Source: DTYU01 sp040757355 | GTDB lineage: Bacteria; Bacillota; Desulfotomaculia; Desulfotomaculales; Ammonificaceae | Reading direction: 5' to 3' | Assembly (NCBI GenBank): GCA_040757355.1 | Contig: JBFLWY010000039.1 | Coordinates: forward strand, 1-21,166 | Length of the DNA stretch: 21,166 nucleotides | Part shown: in pieces, positions 15,221 to 21,166 of the stretch | Numbering within the stretch: position 1 is the first letter of the stretch | Layout of the letters: every line of letters begins with the position of its first letter | Position numbers and translations under genes: made by a program | The notes under the pieces: generated by a model | The model's database searches: none | Told to the model about the DNA's origin: nothing | What the model saw: only the letters and a program-made list of their open reading frames with translations

Positions 15221-15246
15221 AAAAAAAAAAGTGCTTTGCCAGCACC
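15221..15246 (-). terminator. Intrinsic terminator of the coiled-coil gene
   Basis: On the minus strand GTGCT, loop GGCAA and AGCAC (one further G-U pair) are followed by ten T, 26 bp past the stop of the coiled-coil gene. The stem is short but the U-run is long. It separates this gene from the two-component operon. Confidence 0.8.
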
Positions 15247-15271
15247 ACTACCAGGAATTTCGTTAAGAAAC

Positions 15272-16651
15272 TCACCTTGCGAAAAACAAGCGTATTCGGG
15301 AGATAAACCGTACCAAGGGGTGTTTCAGCCGCCTTTCCACCTGCCGGTATTCCTCTCGTAAGCGGTTCAGTTCCTGCTGCAACATTCGATAATCCCTTTC
15401 GAGTTCCTGCCCGGCGTTCAGCGCCCGCTGCAACTCCCCCGAGAGACGCGCGTTTTCCGCCGAAAGGCGCCTTTCGTTGTCCGCGGCCCTTAGCCCGTTT
15501 TGATCAAGCTTCTGTTTTAAGTCGATTAACTCGCGCTGCAAACGCGCGACCTGAGTAGAGTACTGGTCGCGTAGTTCGGCAACCTTCGCCCTGTTTTCGC
15601 GTTCTCTATCCCGTTCCTGCGCCAACTGCCCTTTTAGATCCTTGACCGAACTTTCCAGGTCCTCGTTCACGCTTCTTAAATACCCAATTTCTTTTTCGCC
15701 TTCCCGTGCGCGGTTTACCCACAACCGGCACTGGTGAAGAATACTCTGGGCTTTGTTCTCAAGCTTTCTGATCTGCTCCCGGTAATAAATCAGTTCTCGT
15801 TTTCGAAGCGTGAGAAGGAGCTCTTTTTCTGAAAGCTGGGCAGTCAAATTCTCGTACTCGTCCCGGTAACGGGCCTGTGCGGCCAGAGCAGCCGCGGCCT
15901 GCTGCTGGGCCGCAGTTAGCTCATTCAGTTGCGTTTTGAGTGCCAGAATCCTCTTCTGCCATGCCTCCCGCTCCGCGCAGTGGCGCTGCTTCTGTTCCCG
16001 CAGCAACTCCAAGAACCGCTTCATCACTGCATCATAGGTAGCATGGGCAACCGTGCTGTACGACCAGGTTTCCCCCTGGTTCTCAAAAAACGGAAAGCGC
16101 CGCAATACCCCTTCTACTGCCTGAGGAGTAACCGGCCGCCAGAAATTTACGGCTTCAACAACCTGGTTCAATGACAAGCCTCCAGGATGAGCCCGGAGTA
16201 CCTTTAAAACAAGGTATTTCAGCGGATACTGTTCCACACCGAGCTCCCACTCCGTGAGCCCCCACATTCCGGTGTCAAGCTGGACAAACCGTCCGTCCGA
16301 GATCAGGTTTGCCTCGTCGGCAAAGAGTTTCTTGTTTTTACCCTTCTTGCCCCTTTCCTCCCGTCTCAGTTCCCACAGGCTAAGCGGCTGCTGGCGCTTT
16401 AGCAGCAGGTGATAAAACGGATCGTTGGCCCGGAAGCCTTCAGTATTCAACCGCCATAAGTTTTTCTTGTCACACTGAAAGCAAGAATGCTGTTTGAGGC
16501 ACAGCTCCACTTTTTCTTCGACCTCGTAAAGCGGCAGGTCTCGTAGCATCTTCCTTCTTACATACGGAGCAATTTCCTTTACCGACAGGGCTTCAAAAAA
16601 GTATAGTGTCCTCTTTAAAACGTCGGTCAGCGAATAAAGCCTACCGTTCAA
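15272..16651 (-). CDS. Unrecognised protein: three winged-helix-like modules plus long coiled coil
   Basis: I do not recognise a named family. 459 residues from the preferred start. The N-terminal 200 residues look like three successive small helical modules (about 9-69, 76-133 and 142-198). Each ends in a Trp-centred strand (LWRLN, MWGLTEW, TWSYST), and the last two have FF/F-x-L lead-ins. This recalls tandem HARE-HTH/RpoE-delta-type winged helices. Residues about 205-441 are a nearly unbroken Glu/Arg/Gln/Leu-rich coiled coil. The last 18 residues are basic and amphipathic (LVRFISRIRLFFAR) and could touch membrane or nucleic acid. TTG at 16649-16651 has AGGTGG at 5-bp spacing; an ATG at 16694-16696 opens the same frame (474 residues) but has no suitable site. 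It lies between guaB and the two-component genes, with terminators on both sides. DNA-organising or transcription-linked roles are guesses. Confidence 0.8.
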   Translation of the reverse strand: MNGRLYSLTDVLKRTLYFFEALSVKEIAPYVRRKMLRDLPLYEVEEKVELCLKQHSCFQCDKKNLWRLNTEGFRANDPFYHLLLKRQQPLSLWELRREERGKKGKNKKLFADEANLISDGRFVQLDTGMWGLTEWELGVEQYPLKYLVLKVLRAHPGGLSLNQVVEAVNFWRPVTPQAVEGVLRRFPFFENQGETWSYSTVAHATYDAVMKRFLELLREQKQRHCAEREAWQKRILALKTQLNELTAAQQQAAAALAAQARYRDEYENLTAQLSEKELLLTLRKRELIYYREQIRKLENKAQSILHQCRLWVNRAREGEKEIGYLRSVNEDLESSVKDLKGQLAQERDRERENRAKVAELRDQYSTQVARLQRELIDLKQKLDQNGLRAADNERRLSAENARLSGELQRALNAGQELERDYRMLQQELNRLREEYRQVERRLKHPLVRFISRIRLFFAR

Positions 16652-16705
16652 GTAACCCACCTTCCTCAATATAGAAATGCATCCATTATTTAACATTTAT
16701 TCAAG

Positions 16706-16739
16706 AAAAAAAATATTCCTCCTGCTGAACAAGAGGAAT
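16706..16739 (-). terminator. Intrinsic terminator between guaB and the coiled-coil gene
   Basis: On the minus strand ATTCCTC, an 11-nt loop and GAGGAAT are followed by A and eight T. It lies 61 bp past the guaB stop. It sits only about 55 bp (or 10 bp, if the ATG start is used) before the coiled-coil gene, so it could also act as an attenuator for that gene. The GGAGG in its right arm is part of the stem, not a usable ribosome-binding site. Confidence 0.85.
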
Positions 16740-16799
16740 TTTTTAGCTTATTGAGGTAAAAACTTAAGTTATCTATTATATGAACTGTAGGCTCCTGTG

Positions 16800-18266
16800 T
16801 TAGATTGACCGGTTAACGGTATAATTTGGAGCCTCTTTGGTTATTGCGACGTTGTGCGGGTGGCTCTCCAGTAATCCGGCGGGAGTGATCCGGACGAACC
16901 GCGTCTTTTCTTTTAACTCAGCTATCGTACGGCAGCCGCAATAACCCATTCCGGCCCGCAGCCCGCCGATAAGCTGGAAGACTGTTTCGGCAAGCGGACC
17001 CTTGTATGGAACCCTTCCTTCAACCCCCTCGGGTACCAGTTTCGGGCCGTGATCCTGGAAGTAGCGCTCGGCACCGCCCTCGCGCATTGCGCCAAGAGAA
17101 CCCATACCGCGGTAAACCTTGTAGCTCCTGCCCTGGTAAATCTCAATATCTCCGGGGCTTTCTTCCGTCCCCGCCAGGAGACCCCCGAGCATGACCGTGT
17201 CCGCTCCCGCAGCGATGGCTTTGGTGATGTCGCCGGAGAATTTGATACCGCCGTCGGCAATAATGCGGCGGCCCAACCTCTTTGCCTCCTGCGCGCAATC
17301 ATAAACCGCGGTTATCTGCGGCACACCGATGCCTGCGATCACCCGGGTGGTGCATATCGAGCCGGGACCGATCCCAACCTTTACGGCGTCGGCACCCGCT
17401 TCAAAAAGCGCCCGGGCGCCTTCTGCCGTCGCCACGTTTCCCGCCACCACTTCGATATCCGGGAAGAGGCTCTTTACCTCCCTAACTGCTTTGACAACCT
17501 TTTCCGAATGGCCGTGTGCAGTATCAATTACAACGGCGTCAACCTTCGCCGCCACCAGGCCTTCGACCCGCTCCTGGTAGCCGGCGGCCACTCCTACCGC
17601 CGCCGCAACAACGAGACGTCCCTGGGCGTCTTTGGCCGCATAAGGATACTTGTGCGCCTTTTCGATGTCTTTTATGGTTATCAGACCCCGCAGCCGGAAG
17701 TTCTCATCGACCAGGGGCAGCTTTTCTATTTTGTAACGGCGAAGGATCTCCTTGGCTTTCTCGAGGGTTGTGCCCACCGGCGCTGTGATGAGGTTTTCCC
17801 TTGTCATCACATTCTTGATCGGCTGGTCAAAATTAGTCTCAAACCGGATGTCCCGGTTCGTAATTATACCGACCAGTTTATCCCCTTCGGTTATTGGCAC
17901 GCCGGATATCCGGTAGCGTTCCATTAAGGCCATGGCTTCCCGGACGGCGTTGTCAGGGCTTAAAAAGACCGGATCCGTAATGACACCGTGCTCCGAACGT
18001 TTGACCCGGTCAACCTCCAGGGCTTGTCGCTCAGCAGTCATATTCTTGTGAATTACACCGATACCGCCCTCCCGGGCGATGGCGATCGCCAGGCGGGATT
18101 CAGTAACCGTGTCCATTGCTGCGCTGACAAGTGGTATATTTAGCTTTATCCTGTTTGTAAGGAAGGTTGCTGTATCTACATCGCGCGGCAGAACCGCCGA
18201 CGACGCCGGAACCAACAAAACGTCGTCAAACGTTAGACCCTCGCGGCTAAACTTTTCCGGGTACAA
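16800..18266 (-). CDS. guaB: Inosine-5'-monophosphate dehydrogenase
   Basis: Oxidises IMP to XMP with NAD+, the committed step of guanine nucleotide synthesis, in the cytoplasm. 488 residues, standard length. The TIM-barrel core is interrupted by a CBS pair (about 95-205). The catalytic loop GPGSICTTR has C305; DGGIK, the GGLLAGTEESPG stretch, the flap GMGSLGAM and the final GYCGCRTI segment are all present. The TTG start at 18264-18266 follows GGGGG at 9-bp spacing. It has its own promoter with an extended -10 and a leader of about 250 nt with competing hairpins, so regulation in the 5' region is likely. A strong terminator follows. The glycosyltransferase gene upstream on the same strand ends only 14 bp before the guaB -10. 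Confidence 0.97.
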   Translation of the reverse strand: MYPEKFSREGLTFDDVLLVPASSAVLPRDVDTATFLTNRIKLNIPLVSAAMDTVTESRLAIAIAREGGIGVIHKNMTAERQALEVDRVKRSEHGVITDPVFLSPDNAVREAMALMERYRISGVPITEGDKLVGIITNRDIRFETNFDQPIKNVMTRENLITAPVGTTLEKAKEILRRYKIEKLPLVDENFRLRGLITIKDIEKAHKYPYAAKDAQGRLVVAAAVGVAAGYQERVEGLVAAKVDAVVIDTAHGHSEKVVKAVREVKSLFPDIEVVAGNVATAEGARALFEAGADAVKVGIGPGSICTTRVIAGIGVPQITAVYDCAQEAKRLGRRIIADGGIKFSGDITKAIAAGADTVMLGGLLAGTEESPGDIEIYQGRSYKVYRGMGSLGAMREGGAERYFQDHGPKLVPEGVEGRVPYKGPLAETVFQLIGGLRAGMGYCGCRTIAELKEKTRFVRITPAGLLESHPHNVAITKEAPNYTVNRSI

Positions 18267-18520
18267 TATCCTATTCCCCCTTAAAATGGTCGGTAGTCTT
18301 ACAATCCTGCCGTTCTGACCTGGTAAGCCGATACGTTATCCCTCAGGTGCCCCCCAACGTGGAACATAACGCCTTTGGCATCAAATGGGGGTTTTTCAAA
18401 ACCTGCACTTTCCTGATAGCTGCCATCTTTTCACGGTTGAGTCCCTGGTTTTGCCGGCAATGCGGATACTACCTGCTCAATGCAAGGACTAAGGTCCGCA
18501 TACACTGCCCTATTGGTATT
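18267..18520 (-). promoter_or_regulatory. Long structured 5' leader of guaB, candidate regulatory RNA
   Basis: About 250 nt with no credible frame separate the predicted guaB transcription start from its TTG. Several pairings are visible, and some exclude each other. Hairpin A (18480-18501) is ATGC/GCAT plus GGAC/GTCC with a 2-nt bulge. Arm 18495-18501 can instead pair perfectly with 18460-18466 (ATGCGGA/TCCGCAT). Further along, CGTTAT (18334-18339) pairs with ATAACG (18366-18371), while CCCCCA (18351-18356) can pair with TGGGGG (18386-18391) around a GCC-TTT-GGC mini-hairpin (18371-18379). Alternative folds of this kind are typical of riboswitches and attenuators. I could not match it to the purine, PRPP/ykkC, T-box or other leader classes I know. 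Confidence 0.5.
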
Positions 18521-18526
18521 CAGTTA

Positions 18527-18555
18527 ATTATAGCACAGGCCTAACTCAAAATGAA
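18527..18555 (-). promoter_or_regulatory. Promoter of guaB (extended -10)
   Basis: On the minus strand TGCTATAAT gives a perfect extended -10 (-10 at 18527-18532). The -35 position, TTCATT (18550-18555) at 17-bp spacing, is weak and lies within the last codons of the membrane glycosyltransferase gene. Confidence 0.6.
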
Positions 18556-19796
18556 GGCCGCCGTTTTAACGGCTTGAGCAGCATAACCACGGCGGAAGCA
18601 AGCACGGGTAAAAGCGGCAGGGCGTACCGACAATGCGCATAGGTAACCAGATGCATCAGGGTAAAAGCAGCAAGCAAACCAAGAATACGCCCGGCACCGG
18701 GAAGGCGCCGCGCCAGCCCGCAAGCGAGACCCAGGCTTCCCAGTGCAACAATCACATAATGGCACCAGTAAGTGAAATTGGCAGGGAGTTTGTCTTCGCC
18801 GCCCCAGAGAAACACCTTGCCCCAGAGGAGTTTAAACTTCCCCCGTGTGTACCAATCGAGGTAGCGCCCGAAGTCTTCCCGGAAACCCTTCTCCAAGCGT
18901 TCCAAAGCCAGCGCGGTGTGCAGTTGCCCGGTCTCCATGGGATCCTTTCCCACCGGCCACAACGGCTGCCAGCCGTACTTTATTCCCTCTAAGTTCACGT
19001 AAGTGCCGAGAAGCAGCGGATTCCCTCCGCTGGCCGAAAGTGGAATAAAGCGGTGGAACAGAAAGGCGTTGCGTACCCACCAGGGAGAAAGGACGAGGAA
19101 AAAAGTCACGAGCAGAACTGCAGCTGAGCGAAGCACTGCTGCCCGCGCAGGCTTCCGGCGCCTAAGCCACAGCAGCAACCCGCAAAAAGCGGCAAGGCAA
19201 AGCAGCGCGCCGGTAGGGCGGACGAGCGCCGCCGCCGCCCCCAAAATGCCAAGTAATGCGTATGACTCCTCGTTGTCGGGCTCGGTTTTGACCCATTGGT
19301 AAGTGAATAGTAACAGGAGAAAAGTAAAAAGCGTTTCGGTCAACAGCAGGCCGTTTATCAAAATAAGCGGGGGATAGAAAGCCACCAGCGCAGCCGGGAT
19401 GAGCCCCGCCCATCGGCCGCCGAAGCGGCTGCCGATCAGATAAGTCAAATACACGCTCCCGACCATTAGAAAAGCTTGAGCGTAACGTGCGGCCGCAAGG
19501 GCGCGCGATTCTTCACTGAAAACCCACAGAAAGAAAGAAAGGAAAAACGGGTAGCCGGGAGTAACGTAAGCCGTGGGTCCGAGGGCAGGTTCCGGTGACA
19601 AGCGGGGCCGCCACCAGGAAAAAACGTGGTCCGTGACCAAACGGCGGGCGCTGTCAATATACCCCACGTCGTCGCTGTATAGCATTAAACTGCTGCCCCA
19701 GTGGTGAATGAAGGCGACCCGTACCGCAAGCGCAGCTAACATAATCGCTAAAAGGGGTGCCTTTTTCAACACCTGTCGCACCGTAACGTTCAGCAT
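18546..19796 (-). CDS. Membrane glycosyltransferase, GT-C fold (GT39/ArnT-like)
   Basis: Probably transfers a sugar from a polyprenyl-phosphate carrier to an envelope or protein acceptor on the outer face of the membrane. 416 residues with about ten hydrophobic segments. After the first membrane helix comes the first-loop acidic motif SDDVGYIDSARRL with D42/D43, as in GT39/GT83 enzymes, then PGYPFFLSFF, a GSRFGGRWAGLIPA segment and LVRPTGALL. The C-terminus has a basic end (LKRRPSF). The ATG at 19794-19796 is chosen because the longer frame, up to 19943, would run into the divergent gene. The only strong AGGAGG is 30 bp upstream, within a hairpin, so the start is not certain. The divergent neighbour is a polyprenyl-phosphate glycosyltransferase, a natural donor-making partner. 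Sugar and acceptor are unknown. Confidence 0.87.
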   Translation of the reverse strand: MLNVTVRQVLKKAPLLAIMLAALAVRVAFIHHWGSSLMLYSDDVGYIDSARRLVTDHVFSWWRPRLSPEPALGPTAYVTPGYPFFLSFFLWVFSEESRALAAARYAQAFLMVGSVYLTYLIGSRFGGRWAGLIPAALVAFYPPLILINGLLLTETLFTFLLLLFTYQWVKTEPDNEESYALLGILGAAAALVRPTGALLCLAAFCGLLLWLRRRKPARAAVLRSAAVLLVTFFLVLSPWWVRNAFLFHRFIPLSASGGNPLLLGTYVNLEGIKYGWQPLWPVGKDPMETGQLHTALALERLEKGFREDFGRYLDWYTRGKFKLLWGKVFLWGGEDKLPANFTYWCHYVIVALGSLGLACGLARRLPGAGRILGLLAAFTLMHLVTYAHCRYALPLLPVLASAVVMLLKPLKRRPSF

Positions 19797-19936
19797 GATA
19801 AATATTTCGGCCCAATCGTGCTTTTTCCTCCTGGAAAAAGGGTGGTGTATAGATTTCCATGTCTGAGAAAGAGGAATCGCGTCCGGGGCGGCGAAGTAGG
19901 CACTGAATAAAAGCGGTTCCTTGAAGGAGAGTAAGG

Positions 19937-21160
19937 GTGGCAAAGATATCCATCATCATCCCGGCTTACAATGAGGAGCAAGGTATCAGCGCCACGCTGA
20001 AAGAGCTTTCTGCTACGGTTACAGGTCTGGACGCAGAGATTATTGTTGTTGACGACGGATCCTCGGACCGGACGGTGGAGTTCGCGCAGCGTCACGCCTC
20101 CACGGTAGTAAAACACCATTTGAACCAGGGTAAAGGCGCGGCAATGAGGTCCGGCTGCCGGGCGGCGTCTGGAAACTATCTCATATTCATTGACGCGGAC
20201 GGCACATACCCCGCAGAACATGTTCTGGAGATTGTCCGCGAACTCGAAAAGGCCGATGTGGTATTTACCTGCCGGAGCAACAGGGAGAATATTCCCTTTA
20301 TTAACCGATTCGGCAACTGGCTGATTACGAGGCTGATCAAAAACCTTTCCGGCTTTGCAGGTAACGATCCTCTTTCCGGACTTTACGGCATGCGGCGGTC
20401 TGTTCTTGAATCCATAGGATTGGAATCATCAACGTTTGCCGTCGAAACGGAAATCGTGGTTAAGGTGAGCAGATCAAGGTTTAACGCCACGGAGATCCCG
20501 ATCGCTTATCGGCCGCGCCTGGGAGCTTCCAAGCTTCGCCCGCTGAGGGACGGCTTGCGGATTTTCCGGGTCTTGATAGACATGCTTTTTATCTTTCAGC
20601 CGTACTTAACCTTTGCGCTTCCCGGTACGCTTATCTTCCTTATCGGGGCAACCTTAACCGGAGTACTGGCGGTAAAAGGCACGGTAAGCCTCGATGGCGT
20701 TCATTTAGGCCTGCATTCCTTTCTGGCCGGCGCAGCCCTCATGATTCTCGGGATCAACGCCGCGGCTTACGGAGGCATCATCGACCTTTACGCCGTGCGT
20801 CACCGGTTCAAAAAACCGTCGCGCATCACTCGGATCCTCACCAGATTGTCCTTATTTAAAGTGCTGCGCAATCTGAGTCTGTTGATACTAATGATCAGCC
20901 TTCCCGCACTGGTCTATCAGTTTTGGCACTGGGTAAGCAGCGGGTTCGGACCATTTTCGGCCACCAGAAGCTGGATGCTTGCCCTCACCGGTCTTTTGCT
21001 AGGGTTGCAGGGAGTGTTCCTGAGCATTATTTACCGGATATTTGCAAAAGACTGTCTGGAAGACGTGAATCTCGCAGAAATAAACAGTCACAACCGGGCC
21101 CCGGTAAAGCGCGACCTTCCTGAAAGCACGGCAGCCAAAGCTTTCAGTAAGAACAGTTAA
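19937..21160 (+). CDS. Family 2 glycosyltransferase, polyprenyl-phosphate sugar synthase (DPM1/GtrB-like)
   Basis: Likely transfers a sugar from a nucleotide donor to undecaprenyl phosphate on the cytoplasmic face. 407 residues. The GT-A domain (about 1-215) has SIIIPAYNEE at 5-14, VVDDGSSDRT with D39/D40, NQGKGAAMRSG, and the metal-binding DAD at 86-88 (IDADGTYP). NDPLSGLYGMRR near 143-154 is typical of the DPM1-like group. Four membrane segments follow (about 224-246, 257-286, 312-332 and 345-370), then a polar tail. The GTG start has AAGGAG at 7-bp spacing. It is transcribed away from the GT-C gene across a 140-bp gap, which contains an 8-bp perfect hairpin (19821-19840). The function as a donor for the GT-C enzyme is inference from context. 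Confidence 0.92.
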   Translation: MAKISIIIPAYNEEQGISATLKELSATVTGLDAEIIVVDDGSSDRTVEFAQRHASTVVKHHLNQGKGAAMRSGCRAASGNYLIFIDADGTYPAEHVLEIVRELEKADVVFTCRSNRENIPFINRFGNWLITRLIKNLSGFAGNDPLSGLYGMRRSVLESIGLESSTFAVETEIVVKVSRSRFNATEIPIAYRPRLGASKLRPLRDGLRIFRVLIDMLFIFQPYLTFALPGTLIFLIGATLTGVLAVKGTVSLDGVHLGLHSFLAGAALMILGINAAAYGGIIDLYAVRHRFKKPSRITRILTRLSLFKVLRNLSLLILMISLPALVYQFWHWVSSGFGPFSATRSWMLALTGLLLGLQGVFLSIIYRIFAKDCLEDVNLAEINSHNRAPVKRDLPESTAAKAFSKNS

Positions 21161-21166
21161 CCGCTT

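Noticed and set aside
17049..17927. 292-codon plus-strand frame opposite guaB
   Set aside because: It is a shadow of the guaB coding strand; composition and lack of a start signal argue against a gene.
18267..18520. Guanine riboswitch, ykkC/PRPP-type element, T-box, 6S RNA or SRP RNA upstream of guaB
   Set aside because: None of the conserved core motifs of these classes could be found on the minus strand. ACCAGGTCAG recalls SRP RNA, but the GGAAGGAAGCAGC part is missing.
19797..19943. 49-codon N-terminal extension of the GT-C protein
   Set aside because: It would overlap the start of the divergent GT2 gene and adds a non-membrane stretch unlike the family; the frame opening is probably accidental.

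Overview
The window looks like chromosomal DNA of a moderately GC-rich, spore-forming Gram-positive bacterium. The best guess is a Clostridia member of the Peptococcaceae/Desulfotomaculum-Pelotomaculum type. Evidence: two sporulation-type genes (yunB and a SleB/CwlJ hydrolase), a FakA/FakB fatty-acid kinase pair, strong Shine-Dalgarno sites, a Firmicutes-type rRNA boxA, and an ADP-forming acyl-CoA synthetase paired with a DRTGG protein. The placement below phylum is inference from gene content, not from a search. Nearly all genes are ordinary housekeeping genes; I see no phage, transposase or CRISPR array.

Layout. (1) 1-481: no protein gene. On the minus strand I read two tandem sigma-A promoters followed by a boxA-like antitermination site and a folded leader, running off the left edge. 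This is what the start of an rRNA operon looks like. (2) 482-2534, minus: yunB, then tyrS, with a probable terminator between them. (3) 2535-2688: back-to-back promoters. (4) 2689-8477, plus: a class A penicillin-binding protein overlapping fakA, then fakB (DegV), then a cysteine-synthase-like gene with unusual active-site motifs. A strong hairpin closes the run. (5) 8583-11751, minus: ADP-forming acyl-CoA synthetase followed, with overlapping signals, by a BioD-like/DRTGG protein. (6) 11752-12193: heptamer-repeat arrays with twin hairpins, then the terminator of the next gene. (7) 12194-12826: LysM + SleB-type hydrolase. (8) 12971-15104, minus: OmpR-type response regulator and overlapping sensor kinase. 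(9) 15272-16651, minus: an unrecognised protein with three winged-helix-like modules and a long coiled coil. (10) 16800-18266, minus: guaB behind a leader of about 250 nt that can fold in alternative ways. (11) 18546-21160: divergent glycosyltransferase pair, a GT-C membrane enzyme and a polyprenyl-phosphate glycosyltransferase of family 2.

How the genes work together. The PBP, SleB, YunB and the two glycosyltransferases point to envelope and spore-wall biology. FakA and FakB together phosphorylate free fatty acids. The acyl-CoA synthetase makes ATP from acyl-CoA, and its DRTGG partner resembles the regulatory half of some phosphotransacetylases. The family-2 glycosyltransferase plausibly makes the lipid-linked sugar used by the divergently encoded GT-C enzyme.

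The best candidates for something undescribed are the three-module winged-helix/coiled-coil protein, the guaB leader RNA, the heptamer-plus-hairpin element and the motif-variant cysteine synthase. TTG starts are unusually common here: about half of the genes.
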